A DNA stretch of 64,000 bases from Thuidium tamariscinum (taxonomy: Eukaryota > Streptophyta > Bryopsida > Hypnales > Thuidiaceae). The notes beneath the pieces were generated by a model, which was given only the letters and a program-made list of their open reading frames with translations, made no database searches and had not been told where the DNA came from. This document shows, one piece after another, positions 9,657-20,947 of the stretch (the stretch's first letter is position 1; every line of letters begins with the position of its first letter). The translations under genes were made by a program, and so were the position numbers. The stretch is from assembly GCA_947034885.2 (NCBI GenBank), contig OX344752.2:23583386-23647385 (forward strand), given 5' to 3'.

Positions 9657-12600
9657 ATGGGCAATTCCAAGTTATGGCGATTCTCCGGCCAAATGCCGAC
9701 CTCCATTCAAGTTGCCGTGTTGATCGTCAGCTTGATCCTCGTCCTTTGCTCCGTCAGCTACCAGATGCTGCCGACCAACTCTTTGGGTGACAACTTCAAC
9801 AATTTACTTCTCGGCGTCTCTTGGGGCGCCACCGGCATCAAAAACAACACCCAGTTCGACAATGCCGGAAATACCAACATTATTGCGGTCGCCCCTGTTG
9901 TAGACAGTCTGTACTATCCCCCTAAACAGCAAGCTTCCGAAAATTTCTCGTTCCTCGTCCCTATGATAGCGCCTTCGGTAGATCTCTCCGCTTCGGAAGC
10001 TCCTGGTGATGCGCCACTCCCTCACATCGAGACTACTTTGCCTGGAACTGGTTCAAGCGCCGCCGGGCCGGAGGTATCAAACACGACGAGCATTGTAGCG
10101 CCAACGCCCTCTGTCACCGTATGCCTCCCCTAAACCCTGAATTTAGGCCCCAAATCTTCTGTGGTGGGCGATTCAAATTTCTCTGAGTTCGATTCAGTTG
10201 TGTTCCAAGGGCTCATGAGATTGTGATTTTCAGGAGGAGGACGCTCGGGAGAAATTCATGGTGCCGGTCTTGACTTGGCGAGTCGGAGCAGGGAATCAGT
10301 TCATGGAATACATTAATGCGGCCGTCATAGCCCGGTCGCTAAACCGCACGTTGTGTCTTACGCCTTTCTTTCCAGGGCCATCAAGACACGTCGGGGCTAA
10401 TCGATCGCGAGGCTTTAGAGCATTTTCACGAGAAGGTTAGTCAGACGGTTTTCAATCACGTGATGGGCCTCCTCTTTCCCAGAATTTCTTTAGTTTCTGT
10501 TATTTGTCGTTCTCCCGGACGCACTGTCTCTGAGGTGACATTGGGAATCAATGGTTCAAGATCAGCAAGTTTCATGGGTTTGTGTCAAATTTTCGACCTG
10601 GATAGTTCTTGAGGATTTTTGTATTCCAGCTGCAAATGTCGACCAAATTAGTGGATGGCAGATTAGGTTACCCCCATGACTGATTTTATCGTGACCGCCA
10701 TCGTGGTGGCAGGGACTGTGCACCCTGGATTGGCATGGGAGGACCGATTCGAAGTGTCATCTCTCTCGAGATTCACCCGCGTTGCATCTCTGAAGCGGTG
10801 CTTTCAAGAGTGCGCCTACACCCTCGACGACATTTGGATGCTGAAGTCATCGCAGGAACCGATCATTGAACAGTGGAAGCAGTATCCTTCCCCGAAAGTA
10901 CGTCTCTTTACTACCCTATGTCTGTGAATATGCCGTAGATCGAAATTGCGAGTAGGGATGTGACGAATCGGGAACTTCTGATTGCAGGATTCCATGAACT
11001 TAAACTGGGACTACGTGAAGTGGACGACGACGGAGGATATCACGGCCACCCTCGGCAAACGCAACGACCGCTGTGTCGGAATGTATGGCATGTTTCCGGG
11101 ACTGCGATGGAGAGGCGCATTTTTAGCGGTCTCCGCTTTTCTACAACCCGCTCCTCGCATCGTGGAACTCGCGGACGCGCTTCAGAAGTCTGCTCTCGGG
11201 ACGAGCACTCCCTACTTGGCAGGTACGAGAATATTTCGTGGAGCGGGTACCTCCTAATTTCAATTTCTCACTGACTTTACAGTCGGAATCGCGCCGATTC
11301 AAGTCACTCATATCGATTCTGGCTTTGAAATCGTACATGACATCACAAGTACAATCATAAATTTGATTAAATAGTGGTTTTGACTCATTGATCGTGTATG
11401 CCCTCATGCATAGATCATGAACGAATCTTACACATATATTTTACATATCTTACATATATGTCTTATATTGATTCGACTCTGTATTCTTCCAGTTCATTGG
11501 CGATTTGAGGAGTCGGAATGTGGGGCACACAACATCGGACTCTGCTTCGTGCGATGTGAAGACGGCTCCGTGATTGACACCGGCTTGCCCTCACAAGCCA
11601 AAGAGTGGCATGATGCGGCTAAGATTCAATGCAACAGAGACGGCCATTTCCGAGGAGTGACTTTGGACAAGACGGACATCTTAGATGCCATTCAGGAACG
11701 CGCTGGCAAGCACAACGTCGGCACGATCTACTTTGCAACAGATGGTTGGATGCGAGGACCGCAAGGCGTTCGCCTCGTGCGGGAGACCGTTGAGGGCTTG
11801 CGGCAACGAGGACTCACGGTCGTCGGATTATGGAAGGTTCCAGGATTGTCCAACTTCAACGACAGCAAATTCTTTGACCCTGTGGAAACCTTTGGACCCA
11901 ACAACCAGGTACGCAATCAGATTAGTATTCGGGTTTCGGCGCTTGCATTTACACATCTTATCCGATCATACGGAGCAAGGTTTAATGCCCGTGAACAGGC
12001 CCCGTTTTTCAATCCGCCTCACAAAAATAGGTTAAGCAGTCACGCTGGGTTCTTTGCAAAGTCCTTTCTCCAAAAGGTTAAAAGAAGCACGATTGTATGA
12101 TTTTTAGGGTGGTGATTAAGGGGATTGTAGAGACTTGTAATTCGCCGCCCATCAGCAAACCAGAACGACGAGAATGAGGAAAGACGCTTCCCACTCCAAT
12201 ATTTCACAATTCCACAAATCTCTGAAAAACATGATTCAAATTGCTTTCTTCATCATAGCATTTTATTTTTTCAAGAGATTTTGCTTCATACATTTTTGGC
12301 CAGAAGAAAGTGGTCTTAGCTCTGATTCACCCCGCTGCTGCAGGACCTCAGCGGTGCACAGATAGCGCTTGTGGAGCAGGAGCTGTGCTCGCGAGCGGAC
12401 TCTTTCTTAGGCAGCGGGCAATCCACCTGGAGCCTGGCCGTGTTCCGGGTGCGATTGGCACGGCGACGCGTCAAGCAGATTGTGGAGGCAGCGGAGCTTG
12501 ATAGAAGCGTGGATCTGAAGGACCGCAAGGCTGTGGACCGTCTCATCGCCGACACGCTGCTCAAGGACCTGCACCCTGCAGGTCTGCATTGCCGGTACTT

Positions 12601-12739
12601 ACGGTTCATGAAACGCTACCGCGTGAACGAGACCGTGGAGACCAACGCCGACGAGTACCCCGATGGCTGGTTGGATCTGGAGGCCTGTGAGGGACGCATT
12701 GGCCGCGGCGGTCGTTGCGTAGTGGCTCAGTGTTTTTGA
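9657..12739 (+). CDS. Membrane-anchored GDP-fucose protein O-fucosyltransferase-like protein (6 exons, 631 aa)
   Basis: Exons: 9657-10118, 10234-10435, 10713-10897, 10988-11222, 11493-11908 and 12344-12739. All introns are GT-AG and the reading phase is kept across every junction. Residues about 16-40 form one hydrophobic segment after a short N-terminus with few charges, as in type II Golgi/ER glycosyltransferases. A Ser/Thr/Pro/Asn-rich stem follows to about residue 154. The catalytic-type region opens with WRVGAGNQFMEYINAAVIAR then SLNRTLCL, the N-terminal signature of PF10250. Exons 4 and 5 join to give YLAVHWRFEESEC, the family's H-x-R-x-E motif, followed by the GTIYFATDGW strand. The last exon holds ALVEQELCSRADSFLGSG then STWS, the usual C-terminal nucleotide-sugar motif. 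Expected role: transfer of fucose from GDP-fucose to Ser/Thr of secreted proteins. The acceptor is unknown, and the first exon start is simply the first ATG before the anchor. Confidence 0.85.
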
Positions 12740-14050
12740 AGAGTGTCCTGTACATTATCATTTCTATTGTTGGTGCCAGGAATATCACTGCATTGGTACC
12801 TAGGTTGCCGCTTCCTTTTCATTGAGATTCAGGGAATGAGATAGAATAGCCTGATAAAATTTGGAAATTGCTTCCTCGACTAGCTTCGAGCAGATAATAC
12901 TGATTTCAGTTTGAGGGCTGATAAGGAATTTAAACGCCTCTGATATGGTCATAAACACAAACAAAATCAGAAAATTACGCTAGTGCATAGTCACAAAACG
13001 ATTTTTTAGGGGACCCGACACTTGAATGTGTGTCCCCGCCAGTCAGTATGGTGAAGTTAGTGAAAGTTCGCACGGAAATGTAATTTTGACACTTGGACGA
13101 AAAGGGTTTAAGGCATCTGAGATATTCATTCAAAGTATCGTGATCAGTTCAGGAGCCATCTGTATGAAAATGACGGGGATAAAATGCCATGCGAACCAGT
13201 TTTCTACCTGTAGAATTGTGTTTGCCAGATGATGCAGATGATTCTCAGGGAGAGCTGCACAACTCAAAGCGGAAGGCACAGCTCGCAACCGTCCACAGTA
13301 GGCGAAAAAGATTAGGGCAAAATTCGACCAGATCTGGCTTCTTTCCCCAGTCTTAGTAGGAAAGAGGGAGTCATCTGCTGGAACAAAGTGAGGCCTAACA
13401 GGTGCTCCTTGATTTAGGTTTTTGTAGTTCATTCATGATGGCTTGATATTAGGCTGGTTTCTCTCTTGTCCGGCCCCCATGGCCTGGCTGTTGTTTTTCT
13501 CCGGTGCTCGATGCAGCGGGTTCTCCCATTTGTTCGAAAAAACGACACAGATGATTTACTGAGTATTTGCTGCTCAGTCTGTTCAAGTGAAGATTGTGAC
13601 AAGCCACAACCGATTGCTACGATGTAGTTCTTGACGTTTGTTTAGAATGACAGCCTACACATTCCAACGGACTTTCTTGTTTGTACAGCTTTCACCTTCT
13701 TCTGAAATCGTCTCGAGGCTCCTCTCTCTGTTGTATATGGTGGGAGATATTGGCTTCATTCGTAGTCATGTAAAAGTTGTTCTGCAACAGGTAAAGAAAT
13801 ATGATGGCGAGCAAATCGTTGATATACCGGTATTGAATTATGCTGTGGTATTTACATTATTGATCGATGAACCTAATGGCAGAACTGCAGAAGTTCATGG
13901 GCCAAGAGCTTTGACCTTTGACTAGTTCTTCAGATAACCATCTATTTGACAAATTTCAACACTAAAGACATCGATCAGTCAACTTTGAAAACTCCTGAAG
14001 CATGGTAATGAAACATTCTGAACTAGAGGTGTTAAACACCCGTCCAGACA
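12740..14050. other. Space between converging genes; 3' untranslated sequence of both
   Basis: About 1.3 kb between two stop codons that face each other. Composition is intermediate and no recognised repeat family occurs. The open frames (e.g. 13130-13432 and 13638-13925) are short and lack motifs. The region most likely holds the 3' untranslated ends of both flanking genes. Confidence 0.45.
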
Positions 14051-15596
14051 CTAAAATTCCTCAGTGAACTTGTACGCTACCATGGCTTCGACTTGATGTA
14101 CCTGCACAAAGTCACATGTCGAAAAGCTTAGAAGAGACCTTTCACAATATGCAGCGGGAAGATCTGCATTTCTCTATCAAACTTATGGAGTTTCAGTGTT
14201 CTTTAAAGTCGAGCACTCTGAATCTAGAGAAAATTTAGAATTGAATTTGAACTCATTTCAGTAATGACAATTGCAAGCAAAATTAAAAAATATAATGAGA
14301 GGGAGAGAAAGAGATGAACATTGAGTAGTACCATGGTATCAACCGTCCTCAACTTCACAACTTGAGGGTTGTGAATCAGTTGAGCATCACTCTCCGTCCA
14401 CTCTGCAGGCACCTGAAGTAACATGCACGATATTAGAAAACCTGGAATATAATTAAACAGTGATAACGAAGTAATGCCGAGAAGAGCAGTAGTGCTCCGC
14501 CGACCTGGAACTCAGAAAGCTACAGCATGACGAACATGGAGATTCAAAGGGATCTGAAAATTCCCGGGGAAACAAATGAATAGTGTAAGATCTACAAAAC
14601 AGAAAAAACAAGATACTGGAAATTTTTCCGGTGAACTCTTTGTACCTCAGAATCAATGGACGTGTACGCAAGCAAATCAAACGTGCAAGCTTCCTCGATA
14701 TTAGGAAGAAATGTCACACTGGATGTGATCTGCCGCATGATGGCCTGAATCTCTTTCATAATGTCCTTGTCGTTCTTCTCTCTGGAGACCCTGCATCACA
14801 ATTCCATCGCCAATAAATGCAAGGATTCCGAGACTCAGAGGGAATTCAAAGATGCATAGAAATTAGGGTGAAATCCATCGTACCCTTTCTCAAGAACCTC
14901 CCGATCATTCTCAATGTTGAAGTTCCAGCGCTCAAGGACCTCCTTGGAGGAGATACTCGCAATGACCAACACCACACGCTGAAGATTCCCAGTTTCCAGC
15001 CAAGTTGCAATCTGTGTCGTAATTTTATCTATGAATGCTTTCACGCTCTCTTGCTGGCACATCAGCAGTGTCATCCCGTACTTCTTCACGCGGCCGAATT
15101 CGTCGGCCGGGTAAATCCCTCGCTGGAACAAAATGCTGTTCACTGCAACACTCAAAATTGCCGAGCTTAAGTGAGAACATGCAAGTCTGTACAATTAGAT
15201 TAACAAGCCCTGCAATTGGAACCCAAACAGTGAATCATACTTCTGGATCCAACTACAAAACGAATCACACTCTCGGACACAAAGCTTGCGCTTGTGGATT
15301 CCTGCTGTGAGCTCTTCAAATCACATTTCTTCTCGAAGGGAAGAAAATGTCGCTCGACTAGGACCCATTGCGTACAATGGCCATGGCTTAATGGACACAA
15401 GCATGAAAACCCTAAAAACTACGTGACTCACCTTCCATCAGCCTTGAGGGCTACAATCGGCAAGAAGAGGATTTATAATGCATCTCATATGATCCACAAG
15501 CAAGCGGCACACACCTGAATACAGCAAAAACTCGCTGACAATGGCAGCAGAGCCCTTGAGTGTGATCACATCCCTCGTGAGCTGCTCAGAGGCCAT
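14051..15596 (-). CDS. MAD2: Mitotic spindle assembly checkpoint protein MAD2 (5 exons, 205 aa)
   Basis: Exons in transcription order: 15596-15515, 15142-14884, 14790-14646, 14412-14332 and 14101-14051. All introns are GT-AG, phases 1, 2, 0 and 0 join without a break, and the length equals that of typical MAD2. The start is chosen because MASEQLTRDVITLKGSAAIV matches the family's N-terminus; an in-frame upstream ATG at 15671 would add 25 atypical residues. The HORMA fold is readable throughout: SILFQRGIYP, VKKYGMTLL, WLETGNLQRVVLVI, EVLERWNF, then SREKNDKDIMKEIQAIMRQI and the C-terminal safety-belt part with TESDAQLI and VEAMVAYKF. MAD2 binds MAD1 at unattached kinetochores and, in its closed form, inhibits CDC20 of the anaphase-promoting complex. 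No truncation or frameshift is visible. Confidence 0.95.
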
Positions 15597-16020
15597 AGCT
15601 ACACCGTCAAATGCCTTTCTCCCCGGTTTCAGAAACAAGCTCCAAGCGACGAAGCGGAGAGCTCCAACCACCGTGTTCGGAAACCCGAAATCAGGCGAAT
15701 GGGATCTTCAACGCGAGAAAAAGCTCCAGGACAAGACAATTTGTGAAAATTAGAGGATTGTAGGAAACTGCAAAGGCTGAAGGCGATCGACAGAGGGGCT
15801 AGCGCGACGCGGTATTGAAGCACATTTGAATGTGGAAGAAGAAGCCGTTAAGGGGAACGAGGAGCAGATATCGTCCCACGGAGAATTTGTCGTCAGAGCT
15901 ACGTCGAACCTCGTCGTGCTATGGATGAACAGTAATGCGATTCGTTGATGAACGTGGCACTGCGAACTTTATCCATCCAACGTCCTGCAGCAAACGTAGT
16001 GTAGTTTACAATTCTTTTCT
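15597..16020 (-). promoter_or_regulatory. Upstream region of MAD2
   Basis: The higher-GC composition of the gene continues to about 16010 and then drops sharply to AT-rich DNA. This span probably contains the 5' untranslated region and promoter of the minus-strand MAD2 gene. No clear TATA box or start site could be fixed. Confidence 0.4.
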
Positions 16021-17064
16021 AGGGACACTAAAATTAATACATTTGATGATGTTTGATATTAGATTTGTAACAATTCACATGATTTTCTTATCAAATAAAT
16101 TGAGAAAATGAAAGAGGATTCAAATCTACTGAATAATACATTATTTGCATACTATATGTAAAAGTTAAAAAGGTACAAAGTACTTGGGCTTTGCTATTCT
16201 CTGTTCTTTTCTATTCTTTCGTTCTATATGATTATATACATATAATATTAACAAATGTAGTATACATTATATTACAACAAAAGATTTAGGGATATGCTAT
16301 TTTGGATTTGCTACAATTGTGATTGCCTATGAATACAATCCTCTTTTATTATTGCACTTAATTCCCAAGGTAAAAAGCATTCCTATTTTTTTCTAAAAGA
16401 TTAAACAAGAATATTATATTAAAGGAAGCATCTATATAAAGGTTGGAACCACAAATGCTTGACCGACATTAGGTGATGTAGTTATAAAGCCTAAAGAACC
16501 AAGATACACTTGGTAGATTTATGACTGTCAAAAAAATGACAATCACAAAAATATTATTCATTCCTATCTTTGATGTCTTCTATTAAAATTGTGATAAAAA
16601 TGAGAAAGACTTGTTTGTTGTAAAAATTATATTTTAATAATATTTGTACTTTATAGTACTAATCCTAAAGTATATGAAATGGTAACATACATCAAAAATA
16701 GACAAAGTATGAAGAGGACATGCCATTTGAAGTTTCAAACATTCTTTGTATTAGAATCAATATTTCAAAATTCTTCTTTGGACTACATAAACTAGATTTT
16801 TCCATGTTAAATTTTTCCAAGTTTGATATTCCACCACATTCTTCATCATGCCATGTTGTTTCTAAAAATATAAAATCACTTCCATTTCAATACTCCATTA
16901 AAGGTTTAGGACAAATTAATAAAATTTATTTTTGTGGATTGAATCCTAAACTCTTTGTATGAAGCAACATTAAATTACCTTTTCATTGAACTCCTTCTTT
17001 TGGTCCCTCTGATGTTGATCTTGAGCTTGTTGCAAGAGAAGGAAGTAGAGTACTAAGGTTTAGC
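16020..17064. other. AT-rich intergenic stretch, nothing recognised
   Basis: Strongly AT-rich, no long open frame and no match seen to other repeats in this window. Confidence 0.45.
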
Positions 17065-17068
17065 CTTA

Positions 17069-17670
17069 ATCCCTAAACATCTAGAGTCTTTTCCAAAATT
17101 GACAATTTGGGAAAAATCATCATAAAGTACTATTTGGAAGAATATTTTGGAATTAAGTAAGATATAAAAGTTGTAGACTTTGAGTTTTAGATTTCATTTG
17201 TATAGCTAGATTCACCAATTCTATCACCAATATTTTTCTATAAATTTTGAAAGGAAGATTTCAAAATCCCTTCAAAATTCAATTACAAGCTGATTAAATA
17301 TTGTCATTTTTCTACTAAATCTTGTTGGAATAGATTTGAAATGAGGTTCTCTTAATATGGTGATTTTTTGAAGTCTTTATATTCTTTATATCTATAACCT
17401 TATTTTTACAAATTCCATTTTGAAATAGAATCAATTCAATTTTGGCTTGGTCAACTATCTGAAATACTTTGACATTTGTAATTTTAGAAGGAAAAAAAAT
17501 TTACTTTATTAACACCAAATCCAACCATTCAGTAGGGCTACAACTTGACAAACTATTTCCACAAATTAAGATGACTTTCATCCAAATAGTAATAAGAATG
17601 ATGACTAATTTTCAATTTGTAGATTGTTCAAAAATTGGACATCACAACACTTCAAAGTTAAGGCCCTCAA
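17069..17670 (+). mobile_element. TTAA-flanked element, subfamily H, copy 1 (right end unclear)
   Basis: Left end is TTAA (17065-17068) followed by tccctaaacatctag. It aligns for about 550 bp with 41150-41650: 'aaaatcatcataaagtacta', 'ctatcaccaatatttttcta', 'gaaatgaggttctctt', 'caattttggcttggtcaac'. The right terminus is not the expected inverse repeat, so this copy is probably truncated. Confidence 0.65.
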
Positions 17671-18382
17671 TTTTCTCAAATCTCAAAATAAGAGGATCCA
17701 CCTCAATGACCACATTTTTTTAATTTACAAAGTAAAGACTCTCCATAAGGCTACTAAGAAGTGTGAAGAGGGACCTATGTATTATATTTATTTTGTCTTA
17801 GGAAGAACTTTTGTCCTATTTCTGCACTTCTTCATATTCCCAAATGTCTAAACATTCATTCTCAAATATTAATAGTTAAATGGAGGAGGTTATAATAAGT
17901 GTTGTTCTACATTTGAAAGCACCTCCAAAGCACCTTTTTTTAAAGATTGTAGAATAGAAAATTGAAATTTATTTTTTGGAACTGTAGATATTCACACAAG
18001 GTGAATCTTTGTATTATTAGAGATCCCTAATTTTGAATAGCTCAATAGGCTTTAGAAATAGACTAACTTATCAAATGTTGGCAACCTTCAACAGAGCCCA
18101 AAATTTCTCTAATGTCTTAAGTTCTTTTGAAACTATACACATTCATGTTGAAAATATAAAACTAAAACATGGTCTTACATGAGAATTTATTATAAACCTT
18201 TAGTAATGCATTTCTAATAATCAATCCTAATATCAAGGAATCATCTATATACTCATCATTGATGTTAAAAAAACAAACCATTCCTTTATAGAAAATAATA
18301 CGTTCTACAAAGAGTTCAATGTGGCTTGTTCAATTAAGTTGCAATATGACCTAACTTTGTAAAATAGATCAATATTTATACC
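17670..18382. other. AT-rich intergenic stretch, nothing recognised
   Basis: No gene and no second copy of this sequence detected in the window. The short open frames here have no recognisable product. Confidence 0.4.
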
Positions 18383-18386
18383 TTAA

Positions 18387-19264
18387 CCCCTAAATTTCCA
18401 AGGCCTATTTTAAGCTTCTTGGAATTTATTCTAAATTGAGCAAAATGCCATCATTTTGATAAGTTATATCAATTTTTTTTAAATTGTAACCATATAAAAT
18501 CACTACAAGAGGATTGGGGGTGTTTTAAGTATAGTCCTAGAGATAACATTTTAAGTAATGACCTTTTTAGGAGGTTTTAAGTAAGAAATAAGTGTCTTTC
18601 TAGTAAAATTTTACTAGAAAGACACTTATTTCTTACTTAAAACCTCCTAAAAAGGTCATTACTTAAAATGTTATCTCTAGGACTATACTTAAAACACCCC
18701 TTTCTCTTGTAGTGAATCAAACTTGACATGTTAGAGTTTGCTTAGGAAAAAGAAAGCACAATAGTATTACTTACGGAGTGGAAGATTATAATGTTTGACC
18801 TTGAGGGTGTTAAAACTCCAAAAGTGATGTAAAGTCTTTCTATCGTCTTTTCACAAGTCAAATTTGAAAAGTTGGTGACCAAAAAAATATGAGGTTAAAG
18901 GGCCTAACAAGCATAACTCTAATCAATTTATAGCTTCTCCAGGAGCTTCTCAAAACCTACTCTACAATTTTTGTAAATGAATTTTGAATGTGATTTTTTT
19001 CTCTAAGATCCAATGTATTTGAGGCTCATTTTCAAGAGCTCTCAACATAGCAGAAAGTCAAGATTGCAATGGGTACCCTTGTAGAGAATCTTAAATAGTA
19101 AAATCACCATCATTCATTTTCCAAATCGGACTTTTGACACTAAAACTAGACTTCTAAAGGAACTTTCCAAAAATATAAACAACTAAAAATAGCAACTTGG
19201 TTAGGTTTTTTTAAACTTCAAAATTTTGCAAACACCATATTTTCGTGCCTTGGGCATTTAGGGG
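18387..19264 (+). mobile_element. TTAA-flanked element, subfamily A, copy 2, interrupted by a foldback
   Basis: Flanked by TTAA at 18383-18386 and 19265-19268. Termini are cccctaaatttccaaggcc and the inverse gccttgggcatttagggg, the best-preserved ends of subfamily A. Total length is 878 bp, of which 217 bp (the foldback plus one 3-bp duplication) are a later insertion; without it the copy is close in length to copy 1. Confidence 0.9.
18501..18714. mobile_element. CACTA-type near-perfect foldback (214 bp) with 3-bp target duplication
   Basis: Starts cactacaagagga and ends with the inverse tctcttgtagtg. The two arms of roughly 105 bp are almost perfectly complementary and meet without a loop in tctagtaaaattttactaga. 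It is flanked by aat on both sides (18498-18500 and 18715-18717). The empty site survives in subfamily A copy 1 near 1617-1630. Terminal CACTAC and a 3-bp duplication are the rule for En/Spm (CACTA) transposons; this copy is non-autonomous. A half-copy remnant with the same inner sequence lies at about 35010-35086. Confidence 0.9.
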
Positions 19265-19278
19265 TTAAGACAAGCTAT

Positions 19279-19350
19279 TTGTTTTGTTTTGTTTTGTTTT
19301 GTTTTGTTTTGTTTTGTTTTGTTTTGTTTTGTTTATTTTGTTTTGTTTGT
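19279..19350. repeat. (GTTTT)n microsatellite
   Basis: About fourteen pentamers, nearly pure until 19335, where GTTTATTTTG interrupts. It sits at the place of the short A/C-rich tail of family R units at 7.1-7.5 kb, so it probably grew from that tail (inverted orientation). Confidence 0.9.
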
Positions 19351-19460
19351 CATGTTGAGATCTTCTAGACTATGTGTCTCCCGGTTGCATTCTTGGTACC
19401 ATTGGAAAGCCCTTAGTGAAAAAGGGTAAATAGGCTTGGTTTCATGGCATTTGGACTCAT
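19351..19460 (-). repeat. Family R repeat, copy 3 (inverted)
   Basis: Read on the minus strand, it repeats 'gccatgaaaccaagcctat', 'cactaagggctttccaatgg', 'taccaagaatg' and 'gatctcaacatgacaaacaa' of the units at 7061-7480. Confidence 0.55.
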
Positions 19461-19754
19461 AGTGAGAAAAATTATTGAATTTGAAGTTTCAATGGATTAA
19501 AAAATTAGGAAATTACTTTTACCTTGATTTTGACTGTGGCAACAGCTCAGGGCACACTAGTCTTTATTGCAATTGCTTTTCAAATGATTGCCTTGTGCAC
19601 CTCAGCTGCCTAACACAGTTCCAAAAACCCCATTGTGGGCTACTTAAAAACGGTTAATATGACTTGCCCTACTTAGAAAAACAACAGTGCTAAAATCTCC
19701 AGTCGCTGGCTCAATCATCCTCTTTGGAAAACCTGGGAATGCGAGCTCGCTTCT
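19461..19754. other. Downstream flank of the minus-strand gene at 19755
   Basis: Composition is intermediate. It likely includes the 3' untranslated sequence of the neighbouring gene. No other feature seen. Confidence 0.35.
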
Positions 19755-20947
19755 TCACTGAAGTCGGTTCTTCAAATACCCTTTCTTCTTCTTCTTCACT
19801 GGAGTTTTTCCTCGACCTCCAATTTGGGGAGGCAGAGGACGAGTAGTTCGCAGGCCTTGAAATTTCGAAGGACCCACAATTGCAGCAGTCTTTTTAGCTG
19901 CAACACGATGTCTCCTGGCCGCACTCTCGAGCCTCTGCTGCTGCAATTGCTCTCCATTGATTATATTGGAGTCGTCATCCTGGTTTCCTCCCCGAGAAAG
20001 CATTTGCATATCGCCCATGCTCTGCCGGTGCATCTCTTCAAACTCCATCTCCGGTTCGGCCAGAGCTCCAACAGGCTTCTCTAATGCTTTCCTCCAAGTA
20101 TGGATTCGGCTTCTGAAAAGCTCTCGCACTGTCGTGCCGTCAAAGCCAGCATTCAAAAGCTGGAAGTACACTGCGTGCAGCAACGAGCCTTCTGGTGATG
20201 AAGAAGGGTGGTTCATCCAGGTCGGTTCTTCGTAGTCGGAGTCGGTCTCTTCTAGCACCAGAGGATGGTGGTAGCTTTCACCAGCTGCTGTTGCAATTGC
20301 AGATGGACGCGTCCCTTCCTCCGATTCTTCACCCTGTTTTTCAATTTCCTTGCTTCCGGTAAGTTCCAGCATGAAAGAATCCCGTTTCAATCTCAAATTA
20401 AATCAATTAATTCGCTAATTGAATGATCCACCAAGAGCTAGCGTGTCCGGCAAATGTAATTTGGGGGACGGACGCACTGACCGAGCAATCATGGAGTACA
20501 TAATTTGAGAACATATAACGTCTGTAGATTGACAAAGGAGTTGCGACTCACTTCTTGGTCTGACAGATTCATCCCCATAAACAATTTTACAGAGCAAAAC
20601 AAAATTGTGAAAGAACCGCAGACGTACGTACAAACGAATCAAGACAGCATCCTAGAAACAAACAAACATGGTTTAGACAGTGTTACCTGAACAGACAAAC
20701 ATTGTCCTAACATTGGTGCAAGCCTGGAATCAATTCCCCATGCCAGGAGCTAGAATTCATTGGGTTTCCGTCATGACTTCCAACATTTCTTCGATCAATT
20801 GGAAAAAAGAGAATGAAGGAAACTAATAAACGAAAACGGTACACGAGGACTTACTGAAATTGCCATGGAATTGAAGTCCACATGCTCCTCGCCATCGTGA
20901 ACGTAGACCTCCTTACCAGCGTCCATCTCCCGGAACTCCTTCGGCAT
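19755..20947 (-). CDS. Unrecognised protein, acidic N-terminal half and basic C-terminus (provisional 3 exons, 249 aa)
   Basis: Provisional exons in transcription order: 20947-20855, 20651-20632 and 20391-19755. Exon 1 starts MPKEFREMDAGKEVYVHDGE and ends at a strong donor (tca|gtaagt). The second exon is only 20 nt (encoding DAVLIR plus two bases); its donor is gtacgt, and the phase fits a tttgag acceptor at 20391. The middle exon boundaries are uncertain. Exon 3 is clearly coding, with an even composition above that of the flanks. It has an acidic stretch (EETDSDYEE), a predicted helical block SLLHAVYFQLLNAGFDGTTV then RELFRSRIHTWRKALEKPVG, a Gln/Arg-rich segment, and a lysine-rich tail (VKKKKKGYLKNRL). 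The basic tail suggests a nuclear or RNA-associated protein, which is only an inference. I do not recognise the family. Confidence 0.6.

Noticed and set aside
10676..10927. Exon 3 of the fucosyltransferase-like gene starting at 10667 with exon 2 ending at 10389
   Set aside because: It also keeps phase, but adds an untypical stretch and uses a weak donor (cac|gtcggg); the junction 10435/10713 has better sites. Transcripts would settle it.
11417..12100. 227-codon continuous open frame as a separate gene
   Set aside because: Only 11493-11908 is exon 5. The parts before and after are intron sequence that happens to remain open; the family motif needs the splice at 11222/11493.
15597..15671. Upstream in-frame ATG (15671) as the MAD2 start
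   Set aside because: It would add 25 residues not seen in MAD2 proteins; the second ATG at 15596 gives the family's usual N-terminus.
19755..20396. Retroelement or transposase origin for the large minus-strand frame
   Set aside because: No reverse transcriptase, integrase or DDE motif is present, and the composition matches the host gene islands.
19755..20947. Assignment of the minus-strand gene to the SMN or another spliceosome-factor family
   Set aside because: The 'DAVLIR' segment and basic tail gave a faint resemblance, but there is no Tudor domain and no YG box, so the function is left open.
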